Shown: positions 1 to 7,204 of the stretch, one piece after another
Layout of the letters: every line of letters begins with the position of its first letter
Numbering within the stretch: position 1 is the stretch's first letter
NCBI GenBank assembly: GCA_025356715.1
Contig: JANXRU010000232.1
Coordinates: 1 to 11,528 of the forward strand
Direction: 5' to 3'
From: Bacteroidota bacterium
GTDB taxonomy: Bacteria > Bacteroidota > Bacteroidia > B-17B0 > B-17BO
DNA length: 11,528 nucleotides
Position numbers and translations under genes: made by a program
The notes under the pieces: generated by a model
The model's database searches: none
What the model saw: the letters and a program-made list of their open reading frames with translations, nothing else
Told to the model about the DNA's origin: nothing

Positions 1-48
1 TGATTAAAAAAACATAATTAATCATAATCATCTGCGTTCTATTAATAA

Positions 49-660
49 CTATTTTACTTCAAATTCCAAAAATAAATCGCCTTTAATATAACCTTGTAGT
101 TTATCTCCAATGTGAACAGGGCCAACACCTGAAGGGGTTCCAGTGTATATTAAATCGCCCACTTTTAGGGTTACAAATTTAGAAACATAAGCAATTATTT
201 TATCGAAACTAAATAGTAAATCATTGGTATTTCCTATTTGTCGTGATTCTCCATTAATCTTTAATTCAAAACGAATGTCCGATAATTCTCCTAATTGAGT
301 TTTTGAAACAAATTTTCCAATAGGAGCAGACCCATCAAAGGCTTTTGCTTTTTCCCAAGGCAGTCCTTTTTCTTTAGCTATTGTTTGTAAATCTCTGGCT
401 GTAAAGTCAATACCTAAGCCTATCTCGTCATAATATTTATGTGAAAATTCTTCTGCAATGTGTTTACCTACTTTATTAATTTTGAGTACAATTTCAATTT
501 CGTGATGTAAATCTTTAGTAAAGTCGGGGAAGTAAAATGGCTCGCCATCTTTTAATAACGCAGTATCTGGTTTCATAAAATATACTGGTTCTGTTGGTAT
601 GGCATTATTTAATTCTTTAGCGTGTTCAGCGTAATTTCGGCCAATACAAATGATTTTCAT
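49..660 (-). CDS. Fumarylacetoacetate hydrolase (FAH) family enzyme
   Basis: A 203-residue cytoplasmic protein that is essentially one FAH catalytic domain, the usual length of the small single-domain members (acylpyruvase, fumarylpyruvate hydrolase, oxaloacetate decarboxylase or tautomerase type). The N-terminus has the family signature GRNYAEHAKE (residues 7-16). The expected metal ligands are visible as E54 and E56 in HHEIEIVL and D85 in GIDFTARD. A conserved lysine lies in KAFDGSAP (K106), GNTNDLLF (143-150) fits the substrate loop, and TGTPSGVGPV (173-182) is the C-terminal signature. The family cleaves or tautomerises 2-oxoacid-type substrates at a Mg2+ or Mn2+ site. The exact substrate cannot be read from the sequence, and no aromatic catabolism genes lie nearby to suggest one. 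The start is the only ATG in front of the signature. It is separated from the upstream gene by a hairpin terminator, so it is probably transcribed on its own. The family call is firm; the substrate is open. Confidence 0.93.
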   Translation of the reverse strand: MKIICIGRNYAEHAKELNNAIPTEPVYFMKPDTALLKDGEPFYFPDFTKDLHHEIEIVLKINKVGKHIAEEFSHKYYDEIGLGIDFTARDLQTIAKEKGLPWEKAKAFDGSAPIGKFVSKTQLGELSDIRFELKINGESRQIGNTNDLLFSFDKIIAYVSKFVTLKVGDLIYTGTPSGVGPVHIGDKLQGYIKGDLFLEFEVK

Positions 661-729
661 AGATGTGTTATTTAGTGATGATACTTATTTTAAGTTTTTA
701 AAAAGATTTTTTTGTTATTTTAATCATAA

Positions 730-759
730 AAAAAGAGTTGATTTTTACCAACTCTTTTT
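730..759 (-). terminator. Hairpin terminator after the secreted protein gene at 781-1395
   Basis: An 11-bp perfect inverted repeat, AAAAAGAGTTG (730-740) and CAACTCTTTTT (749-759), encloses an 8-base loop. Read on the minus strand the stem runs into a T7 tract, the form of an intrinsic terminator. It lies about 20 bases past the stop codon of the 781-1395 gene and ahead of the FAH gene. T-rich sequence on the other side means it could also work in the plus direction. Confidence 0.8.
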
Positions 760-780
760 ATTTTAAAATTTATTCATAGT

Positions 781-1395
781 TTACCACTCGTCTTTATCTA
801 CTGTTTTATTACTTGGAACTTTCATCGCATCTTTTAAATCTTCTACTATTATCATGGATTGTTTAATTCCTTCACTTCGCATTTGTTTCCACATAGCACT
901 AGATAATTTCATTGAACCACATTTTGGAACTTCATTGTATAAATCTCCACCACTATAATCTCCATTACTAGCAACATGATTTAATTTAGAAATGGTATAA
1001 CGGTATTTTCCTTCTTTTGCTTCAATGCTAACATGCATCGTAAAATTACCTTGAACATCAGATTGAGGATTTAATTCTTTTGGTTTGTATTTAAAGTTCG
1101 CTAAAAAGTCGGCTTTAGTTCCTGAGGTTAAGCCATTGCCTTTTGTATATTTTTTTGATTCTAATTTTATAAAATTAACAGCACGTTTTAGTATTTCTGC
1201 TTGATTTAATGGTTTAGGAGCACTTGTGTCATTAGGTATGGAGCCATCAGCTAATGGAACAGAAGGAGCCGGATCTGCAAATAAGTTTATTACTTCTTGT
1301 ATTTTTTTTTCGTCTTTTTTTTGTTCTTCTTGAGCTAAAATGGTTGTTGTAGAAATCAAAAAAGATAAGGCGCAAAATAGTTTCGATATAGTCAT
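781..1395 (-). CDS. Secreted protein of unknown function, weakly DUF4468-like
   Basis: A 204-residue protein beginning with a clear signal peptide (MTISKLFCALSFLISTTTILAQ, probable cleavage after LA near residue 21), so it should reach the periplasm or beyond. The next stretch is strongly charged (EEQKKDEKK), then Pro/Asp-rich, then a domain from about residue 60. In that domain AEILKRAVNFIK followed later by a strand-rich segment with KEGKYRYTISKLNH resembles the layout of DUF4468 proteins of Bacteroidota (an LYxRAxxW-type helix, then a KDGRYRYTI-type strand). That resemblance is from memory of the family, not a search, and the function of DUF4468 is unknown. The gene begins 65 bases after the E1 stop with no hairpin between them, so the two may share a transcript. 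Two A tracts on the coding strand (8 and 9 bases) sit just after the signal peptide. The reading frame and secretion call are firm; the domain call is tentative. Confidence 0.8.
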   Translation of the reverse strand: MTISKLFCALSFLISTTTILAQEEQKKDEKKIQEVINLFADPAPSVPLADGSIPNDTSAPKPLNQAEILKRAVNFIKLESKKYTKGNGLTSGTKADFLANFKYKPKELNPQSDVQGNFTMHVSIEAKEGKYRYTISKLNHVASNGDYSGGDLYNEVPKCGSMKLSSAMWKQMRSEGIKQSMIIVEDLKDAMKVPSNKTVDKDEW

Positions 1396-1460
1396 AATGT
1401 TTTTTAGTTTTATTGTAAAAGCAAATTAGTTAAATTAAAATTGCTTTCTGTTGTATAAAA

Positions 1461-3878
1461 TTAATATATTTTAGGATACTTATCTGGATTTACTTCTAAC
1501 ATTAAATTATAAATAACATCAAAAACGTCATCTGCGCTTGGTTTAGAAAAATAATCTCCGTCGGAACCGTACGCAGGACGATGTTCTTTAGCGCTTAATG
1601 TTAATGGTTTTGAATCTAAATATTGGTAACCACCTTGTTCTTCAATCACTTTTTGCATCATATATGCACTTGCTCCACCTGGAACATCTTCATCAAAAAA
1701 CAAAACTCGATTGGTTTTCTTTAAAGATTCAACAATCATTTTATTAATATCAAAAGGTAATAAGGTTTGAACATCAATTAATTCAACAGATATTCCATGT
1801 TCATCTAACATTTTTATAGCTTCTTGTGCTATACGAATACAAGATCCATAAGTTACTAAGGTTACATCTGAACCTGAAATCAAAGTTTCGGGTAAGCCTA
1901 ATTGTATTTTATAAGCTCCAATATTGGTTGGTAATTTTTCTTTCAAACGGTAACCATTTAAGGGTTCTATAACCAAGGTTGGTTCATCTGCTTCTAATAA
2001 TAAATTATAAAAACCAGCAGCTTGAGTCATGTTACGAGGCACACAAACATTTATACCTCTACAAGCATTAATAATCATTCCCATTGGAGAGCCACTATGC
2101 CATACACCTTCTAAACGATGCCCACGTGTACGGATAATAACTGGTGCTTTTTGCATTCCTTTTGTTCTCCATTGTACAGTTGCTAAATCATCACTCATAA
2201 TTTGTAGGGCATATAAGAGATAATCTAAATATTGTATTTCTGCAATAGGACGTAACCCTCGCATTGATAAACCTATAGCTTGCCCCATAATAGTGGCTTC
2301 ACGTATACCAGTGTCAAATACACGATGTTCGCCATACTTAGCTTGTAATCCTTCTAACCCTTGATTTACACCACCAATTTTTCCTGAATCTTCACCAAAA
2401 ATTAATACTTCGGGGTGAGTAGATAAAATATAATCAAAATTTTCACGTAATAATTCTCTTCCATCAACTAGTTTATCATCTTCATAAACGGCATCTACAG
2501 CTCTAATATTTGAAATTTGATTAGTAGATTGAGAATGTAAATGTGAACCATATCTTTCTGCATTATCAGCGGTTGATTGTTTTAACCAGTTGATTAATTG
2601 CTGTTTTGAAGTTGAATGTTCGTTTTTAATTAAACGTAATACTTTTTTAACAGCATTATTTATATCTCTTCTGAAAGGTTCTTTAATACTATTTAATTCA
2701 TTTTTTATTGAGGTAATAATAGCACTATTAGAAGTATTTACTAAGTCGTTAAATATAGTTGACACTTCAGCGGTTTCTTGCTTAATTGGATTTAAATAAG
2801 CAGTCCATGCAGCAGATTTTGCGTCACGAACTTTATTTTTAGCATCTTCTTCAATAGTATTTAATATAGTATCATCTGCTAAAGCATTTTCTAAAATCCA
2901 TTCTCGCATTTTTTTAACACAATCGAAATCCGTTTCAAATTGTAAACGCTCTTTTGATTTATATCTCTCGTGAGAACCAGAAGTACTATGGCCTTGGGGC
3001 TGAGTAACTTCTTCTACATGAACTAATACAGGCACGTGTTGTTCTCGACATACTTTTACTGCCTTTTCGTAGGTTTCACATAAGTGGGCATAATCCCAAC
3101 CCTTTGTTTTGAAAATTTCATAACCACTTCCTTCGTTTTCACGCTGAAAGCCTTTTAATATTTCCGAAATACTTTCTTTAGTTGTTTGATATTTTTTTGG
3201 TACAGAAATCCCATGGCCATCATCCCAAACACTCATCAACATAGGTACTTTTAATACACCCGCTGCATTAATTGTTTCCCAAAATAAACCTTCAGATGTT
3301 GATGCGTCGCCAATAGTTCCAAAAGCAACTTCATTCCCTTTGTTACTATAATTTAAAAATTCACCTTTTTGTAATTCTTCATTTACTTTGTAAAAATGAG
3401 AAGCGTAGGCTAAGCCTAATAAACGAGGCATTTGACCTGCTGTAGGTGAAATATCTGAACTAGAATTTTTTTGATTAATTAAAGCTTTAAATGAACCATC
3501 CGCATTTAAACTCTGAGTCCCAAAATGTCCGCCCATTTGTCTTCCTGCACTCATTGGTTCTTGCTCTAAATCAGTATGGCCATATAAACCAGCAAAGTAT
3601 TGTTGCAACGTTAGTTGGCCTATAGCCATCATAAAAGTTTGATCTCGATAATACCCACTTCTAAAATCACCGTTTTGAAAAACTTTTGCTAACGCAATTT
3701 GCGCTAACTCTTTTCCATCTCCAAAAATACCAAACTTGGCTTTACCTGTAAGTACTTCTTTACGACCTAATAAACTCGTTTGACGACTTTCGTTTATAAT
3801 ACGAAAATCGTTTAAAACTTGTTGTTTAAAGTCTTCGAAACTTAATCCTTTATTTGTTGCTAAAACGCCTTCTTCCAT
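1461..3878 (-). CDS. 2-oxoacid dehydrogenase E1, fused alpha and beta subunits
   Basis: An 805-residue thiamine diphosphate enzyme joining both E1 subunits in one chain, as is common in Bacteroidota. The alpha part covers roughly residues 1-430. It has the ThDP motif starting GDAST (G190, D191) and ending WDDGHGIS (D219, D220), and the regulatory-loop histidine in GHSTSGSHERY (H297). A charged, low-conservation linker follows. The beta part begins near residue 455, with GEDSGKIGGVNQG (495 onward), RVFDTGIREATIMGQAIG, and GLRPIAEIQYLDY, all typical of E1 beta. The complex decarboxylates a 2-oxoacid and passes the acyl group to lipoyl-E2. Branched-chain 2-oxoacids are the likeliest substrates by family, but pyruvate-like ones cannot be excluded. 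No E2 or E3 gene is adjacent, so the partners must be elsewhere. At the position of the usual Asn-Asn that ends the ThDP motif it has Asp-Asp. A strong promoter lies just upstream, implying a very short leader. Family certain, substrate inferred. Confidence 0.93.
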   Translation of the reverse strand: MEEGVLATNKGLSFEDFKQQVLNDFRIINESRQTSLLGRKEVLTGKAKFGIFGDGKELAQIALAKVFQNGDFRSGYYRDQTFMMAIGQLTLQQYFAGLYGHTDLEQEPMSAGRQMGGHFGTQSLNADGSFKALINQKNSSSDISPTAGQMPRLLGLAYASHFYKVNEELQKGEFLNYSNKGNEVAFGTIGDASTSEGLFWETINAAGVLKVPMLMSVWDDGHGISVPKKYQTTKESISEILKGFQRENEGSGYEIFKTKGWDYAHLCETYEKAVKVCREQHVPVLVHVEEVTQPQGHSTSGSHERYKSKERLQFETDFDCVKKMREWILENALADDTILNTIEEDAKNKVRDAKSAAWTAYLNPIKQETAEVSTIFNDLVNTSNSAIITSIKNELNSIKEPFRRDINNAVKKVLRLIKNEHSTSKQQLINWLKQSTADNAERYGSHLHSQSTNQISNIRAVDAVYEDDKLVDGRELLRENFDYILSTHPEVLIFGEDSGKIGGVNQGLEGLQAKYGEHRVFDTGIREATIMGQAIGLSMRGLRPIAEIQYLDYLLYALQIMSDDLATVQWRTKGMQKAPVIIRTRGHRLEGVWHSGSPMGMIINACRGINVCVPRNMTQAAGFYNLLLEADEPTLVIEPLNGYRLKEKLPTNIGAYKIQLGLPETLISGSDVTLVTYGSCIRIAQEAIKMLDEHGISVELIDVQTLLPFDINKMIVESLKKTNRVLFFDEDVPGGASAYMMQKVIEEQGGYQYLDSKPLTLSAKEHRPAYGSDGDYFSKPSADDVFDVIYNLMLEVNPDKYPKIY

Positions 3879-3895
3879 AACTGTAACTTATCTTA

Positions 3896-3924
3896 CAAAT
3901 ATAATTTTTTGAACGGAAAAACAA
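3896..3924 (-). promoter_or_regulatory. Bacteroidota-type promoter for the fused E1 gene
   Basis: On the minus strand, TATATTTG (3896-3903) is an exact match to the TAnnTTTG -7 element of Bacteroidota. TTG (3922-3924, within TTTTG) is a -33 element 18 bases upstream. The predicted start of transcription is about 10 bases before the ATG, so the leader would be very short. Both boxes and their spacing fit, which makes this the best promoter in the window. Confidence 0.65.
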
Positions 3925-3949
3925 AAGACTTTAGACGTTATTTTTAAAT

Positions 3950-3990
3950 AAAAACACCTGTTACATTTTTTAAATCTAACAGGTGTTTTT
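3950..3990 (-). terminator. Strong hairpin terminator after the 4016-4480 gene
   Basis: A 14-bp perfect inverted repeat, AAAAACACCTGTTA (3950-3963) and TAACAGGTGTTTTT (3977-3990), with a 13-base loop. On the minus strand it lies 25 bases past the stop of the 4016-4480 gene and is followed by TTTTTATTT. It separates that gene from the E1 promoter. The mirror-image T run means it can also act in the plus direction. Confidence 0.85.
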
Positions 3991-4015
3991 TTGATGGTTT
4001 AAATTTTATAAGGTT

Positions 4016-4480
4016 CTATTTTTTCTTTTTAACTTTTTCCTTACCTATAAATTCATATTTCTTTTTTAATTTATCTTTTTTAGTTACTTTTATTTCTCCA
4101 CGAATATCATAATCTTCAACAACAAAAGTCATTAATGTGGTTTGATCTGTTTCATCGGTATGAGAAACTTCTCCTTCTATCCAGCGAGATTCATTACTTT
4201 CATCATCAGTATATGTTGAGTCTTTTTTTATCTCGTATTTTGTCCATTTTAATCCAATTTTCTCCTCTAAAAACAAACTAAACATGCCTTTTCCAGCTTT
4301 AAATTCAATTTCATCTTCTACTGATTTTTTAGGCGCAGCATTTTCTTTTACCTCTGTCATTTGTACGATATAAATACGCTTATCTAATGCGTCTTTTGGA
4401 TCTCCTTTTGAAGTTGCATTGATGGTAAATAAACCGATTGTAACTAATGCAACACAGATTGCTATGTTTTTAAAGTTCAT
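4016..4480 (-). CDS. Small secreted protein of unknown function, lysine-rich tail
   Basis: A 154-residue protein with an N-terminal hydrophobic signal (IAICVALVTIGLFTINA, residues about 6-22), so probably exported. There is no Cys for lipidation after the hydrophobic core. The mature part is rich in charged residues and looks like a small beta-strand domain: DEIEFKAGKGMFSLFLEE, then WTKYEIKKDS, then EGEVSH, TLMTFVVEDYDIRGEIKVTKK and KKKYEFIGKEK, ending in KKKK. Alternating strands of this kind (an FxxGKxxS strand, then a W-x-G-x-V strand, then a G-x-I-x-W/V-T strand) recall small secreted Bacteroidota proteins of unknown role. I do not recognise a named family. It is monocistronic, with its own promoter facing rarA and a strong terminator behind it. 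Confident as a gene; function not assigned. Confidence 0.8.
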   Translation of the reverse strand: MNFKNIAICVALVTIGLFTINATSKGDPKDALDKRIYIVQMTEVKENAAPKKSVEDEIEFKAGKGMFSLFLEEKIGLKWTKYEIKKDSTYTDDESNESRWIEGEVSHTDETDQTTLMTFVVEDYDIRGEIKVTKKDKLKKKYEFIGKEKVKKKK

Positions 4481-4498
4481 TGTTATTATTTTTTTGTT

Positions 4499-4530
4499 TT
4501 GGTAAATGTAATAAAATTACTTTTACTTTG
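4499..4530 (+). promoter_or_regulatory. Probable rarA promoter
   Basis: TTG (4499-4501) as the -33 element, 21 bases, then TTACTTTG (4523-4530), which matches TAnnTTTG in all but the second position. The ATG of rarA follows 20 bases later, giving a leader of roughly a dozen bases. It interleaves with the opposing promoter of the 4016-4480 gene. The match is good but not exact. Confidence 0.45.
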
Positions 4531-4535
4531 TCCAA
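4503..4535 (-). promoter_or_regulatory. Probable promoter of the secreted protein gene at 4016-4480
   Basis: On the minus strand TACATTTA (4503-4510) matches the TAnnTTTG -7 element except for its last base. TTG (4533-4535) is a possible -33 element with a 22-base spacer, at the long end of the usual range. The predicted start of transcription lies within about 20 bases of the ATG. Confidence 0.4.
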
Positions 4536-4550
4536 TATTTAACCATTTTT

Positions 4551-5825
4551 ATGCAACCTTTAGCCGAACGCATCAGACCAACTAATTTAGAAAACTATAT
4601 TGGTCAGGAACATATTATTGGTAAAGAATCTGCGCTAAGGAAATCAATAGACCAAAATCTGTTACCATCCCTTATTTTATGGGGCCCGCCTGGCGTTGGA
4701 AAAACAACCTTAGCCCAAATTATTTCTCATACATTAAAACGCCCATTTTATGCACTTAGCGCTATCAATTCTGGAGTAAAAGATGTGAGAGAAGTGATAG
4801 AAAAAGCATCTCAAGATGGAGGCTTTTTTAAAGTAGAAAAACCGGTGTTATTTATAGATGAGATCCATCGTTTTAGTAAATCTCAACAAGATTCATTGTT
4901 AAATGCTGTTGAAAAAGGAATTGTGACTCTAGTAGGAGCTACTACCGAAAATCCTTCGTTCGAAGTGATACCAGCTTTACTTTCGAGATGTCAAGTGTTT
5001 GTTTTAAAGCATCTTACTAAAGATAACTTAATGCAATTATTAATCAATGCCATTGAAACGGATGAACAACTAAAACGTAAAAAAATAATTTTAAAAGAAA
5101 CTGAAGCATTGTTTCGTATTTCTGGTGGTGACGGTAGGAAGTTATTAAATGCTTTGGAAATAGTAGTTAATTGCATTACAGATGATAAAATTGTTATTAC
5201 AGATGAAATCGTTAAGCAATACATTCAACAAAACTTAGCTTTATATGATAAATCAGGCGAACAGCATTATGATATTATTTCAGCTTACATTAAATCCATC
5301 AGAGGCTCAGATCCTAATGGGGCTGTGTATTGGTTGGCCCGTATGATTGATGGGGGAGAGGAGCCCAGTTTTATTGCCCGCCGATTATTAATTTTAGCAT
5401 CAGAAGATATTGGAAATGCAAATCCAACAGCTTTAGTTATTGCTAACAATTGTTTTCAAGCAGTAAGTGTCATTGGTTTTCCTGAAAGTCGAATTATTTT
5501 AGCTCAAACTACCACCTATTTAGCCTGCTCCGCAAAAAGTAATAGTAGTTATATGGCAATTAATTTAGCCCAACAAGCAGTAAAGCAATATGGAGATTTG
5601 CCTGTCCCACTTCATTTAAGAAATGCGTCAACAAAACTCATGAAAGAACTTGGTTATGGTGATGAATATCAATACGCGCACGACTTTGCCAATCATTTTA
5701 CAGTGCAAGAGTTTTTACCTCAAGAACTTAGCGGAACAACCTTTTTTAGCCCTTCAGAATATTCGCGAGAAAGAGATTTGAAAGAGTTTTTAAAAGAACG
5801 TTGGGGTGATAAATATGGCTATTGA
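4551..5825 (+). CDS. rarA: Replication-associated recombination protein A (AAA+ ATPase)
   Basis: A 424-residue cytoplasmic AAA+ ATPase of the RarA/MgsA/WRNIP1 family, the normal length. The family acts at stalled replication forks and interacts with single-strand DNA-binding protein, with sequence related to clamp-loader subunits and RuvB. It opens with the characteristic PLAERIRPTNLENYIGQEH. Walker A is GPPGVGKTT (45-53), Walker B is VLFIDE (99-104) followed by IHRFSKSQQD, sensor 1 is in GATTENPSF (129-137), and the likely arginine finger is R146 in SRC. The C-terminal tetramerisation region has the family blocks SIRGSDPNGAVYWLARM, FIARRLLILASEDIGNANP and PVPLHLRNASTKLMKELGYG. The start matches the family N-terminus, so no earlier start is needed. 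The gene heads the plus-strand half, with its own promoter. All key residues are present and nothing appears broken. Confidence 0.97.
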   Translation: MQPLAERIRPTNLENYIGQEHIIGKESALRKSIDQNLLPSLILWGPPGVGKTTLAQIISHTLKRPFYALSAINSGVKDVREVIEKASQDGGFFKVEKPVLFIDEIHRFSKSQQDSLLNAVEKGIVTLVGATTENPSFEVIPALLSRCQVFVLKHLTKDNLMQLLINAIETDEQLKRKKIILKETEALFRISGGDGRKLLNALEIVVNCITDDKIVITDEIVKQYIQQNLALYDKSGEQHYDIISAYIKSIRGSDPNGAVYWLARMIDGGEEPSFIARRLLILASEDIGNANPTALVIANNCFQAVSVIGFPESRIILAQTTTYLACSAKSNSSYMAINLAQQAVKQYGDLPVPLHLRNASTKLMKELGYGDEYQYAHDFANHFTVQEFLPQELSGTTFFSPSEYSRERDLKEFLKERWGDKYGY

Positions 5826-5853
5826 TTTTTAAACAAAAATTCTTTTAACTTTA
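5822..5853 (+). promoter_or_regulatory. Possible promoter of the potassium channel gene
   Basis: TTG (5822-5824) overlaps the rarA stop codon. After 21 bases comes TAACTTTA (5846-5853), which matches TAnnTTTG except for the last base. Transcription would start near 5860, about 40 bases before the channel ATG. No hairpin terminator separates rarA from the channel gene, so read-through from rarA is also possible. Confidence 0.4.
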
Positions 5854-5902
5854 CAAATTACATTCTTCTAATAGAAATTTTATAGAGTTATATCATCAAA
5901 TT

Positions 5903-6916
5903 ATGCTTAATGTTTTTAAAGCCTATTACCGATTTTTTATTCCATTAGGAGTATTAATTACATTATGGATAATTGGGACTATTGGATACGTTCTGATTGA
6001 TAAATACAGTTGGTTTGATGCTTTTTATATGACGATAATTACGGTTGCAACCGTTGGTTATGGAGAAATACAGCCTTTAAGTAATGCCGGTAGATTATTT
6101 ACTGCATTTCTTATTGTCACAAGTTTTGGTACCTTTGCTTATGCTGTTTCATCAATCACTAAATTTGTATTTGATGGAGAATTTAATGATTTTGTAAAAA
6201 ACCGAAAATTGAACGCAACAATAGATAAATTAGCCGACCACGTTATCATTTGTGGATATGGCCGTAATGGTAGGCAAGCTGCCCAAGTGCTTAAAAAGCA
6301 TAATAAGCGTTTTGTAGTTATTGAAAATAATGCCAAAATAAATGAATCAATTTCGCATAAATTTAAGGAACTCGTTTTAACTGGAGATAGTACTCAAGAC
6401 GAGGTATTGTTAAAGGCTGGCATATTGCGAGCTAAAGCTTTAATTACGACTCTGCCAGTTGATGCAGATAATTTATTTATTGTTTTAACGGCTAGAAACC
6501 TGAATAAAAATTTAACTATTATTTCTCGTGCTAGCGAAGATAACTCTGATGCCAAATTAAAAATTGCAGGTGCTAATAATGTGATTATGCCTGATAAAGT
6601 AGGCGGTGCGCACATGGCTTCTTTGGTAATGAAGCCTGATGTGATGGAATTTATAGATCATATTACAGCTGAAGGAGGAGATAATATTAGCTTAGAAGAA
6701 ATATCATTTGAACGAATCCCCGATGAATTAAAAAACAAAACCTTGAAAGATTTGGAAATCAGAAATCGTTCTGGTGCTAATATCATTGGTTATAAAACTG
6801 CGATGGGCGAATATATTATTAATCCAAGTGCTGATACTCGAATCATAGCCGAATCTAAACTATTTGTTTTAGGAACTCCCGAGCAAATATTTGCTTTAAA
6901 GCAAATACTTAGTTAA
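5903..6916 (+). CDS. Two-helix potassium channel with RCK (TrkA-N/TrkA-C) domain
   Basis: A 337-residue inner-membrane ion channel of the MthK-like two-transmembrane type. Helix 1 spans about residues 11-32 and the pore helix is around 37-49. The selectivity filter is TVGYG (50-54), the K+ signature, and helix 2 is about 63-87. The cytoplasmic part starts with an RCK/TrkA-N Rossmann domain, HVIICGYGRNGRQAA (from 113), whose GxGxxG is G118-G120-G123. The acidic residue ending the second strand is E141 in VVIENN, which favours an NAD-type nucleotide. A TrkA-C domain follows from about residue 254, including LKDLEIRNRSGANIIGY and KLFVLGTPEQIFAL. Family members pass K+ under control of ligands bound to the RCK ring. 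The ligand here is not determinable from the sequence. It lies 77 bases after rarA on the same strand; a functional link is not implied. Confidence 0.93.
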   Translation: MLNVFKAYYRFFIPLGVLITLWIIGTIGYVLIDKYSWFDAFYMTIITVATVGYGEIQPLSNAGRLFTAFLIVTSFGTFAYAVSSITKFVFDGEFNDFVKNRKLNATIDKLADHVIICGYGRNGRQAAQVLKKHNKRFVVIENNAKINESISHKFKELVLTGDSTQDEVLLKAGILRAKALITTLPVDADNLFIVLTARNLNKNLTIISRASEDNSDAKLKIAGANNVIMPDKVGGAHMASLVMKPDVMEFIDHITAEGGDNISLEEISFERIPDELKNKTLKDLEIRNRSGANIIGYKTAMGEYIINPSADTRIIAESKLFVLGTPEQIFALKQILS

Positions 6917-7204
6917 TTCTATTTTATACTAATTGTTTGAGGTATATCACCTTCTAATTTGATGACTTTACTCAGTATGTTAACAGATGTTAAAACTAGG
7001 TATGAAGTTTGTTTAAACCTATATTAACTTATCGGTAATTATTAGTAATTAGTATGATAAATATTAATCTTTATACAAAAAAATTACATAAATTAGAACT
7101 CTATATATTAAATAACTATGAAATATCTATGTTTGCCTCAAGCATAAAAACAACTGATTAAACTAGGCAAGTCATATAGCAACTAAAAACAATAATATCT
7201 ACAT
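6917..7204 (+). other. Non-coding gap upstream of the surface protein
   Basis: A 288-base AT-rich stretch with no plausible gene on either strand. It holds a candidate -7 element near its right end and a short inverted repeat, TTGCCT (7133-7138) with AGGCAA (7165-7170), in the predicted leader of the next gene. A small palindromic run around TAATTATTAGTAATTA is also present. No convincing terminator for the channel gene is seen. Confidence 0.6.
7128..7135 (+). promoter_or_regulatory. Candidate -7 element for the surface protein gene
   Basis: TATGTTTG is an exact TAnnTTTG match, about 70 bases before the ATG at 7205. No TTG is found at the expected -33 distance, so the promoter is either weak, needs an activator, or is elsewhere. 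The implied leader of about 60 bases is longer than for the other genes here. Confidence 0.35.

Noticed and set aside
2029..2799. Two open frames on the plus strand (2029-2223 and 2590-2799) opposite E1
   Set aside because: Both lie inside a well-conserved E1 gene, have no family resemblance and no promoter, and are explained as antisense shadows.
4991..6615. Open frames on the minus strand within rarA and the channel gene
   Set aside because: Each is embedded in a gene with all its family motifs, and the translations look like arbitrary reverse-strand peptides.
6917..7204. Possible small RNA or riboswitch in the gap before the surface protein
   Set aside because: I see only short imperfect inverted repeats (5-6 bp arms), no hairpin followed by a T run, and no recognisable riboswitch core.
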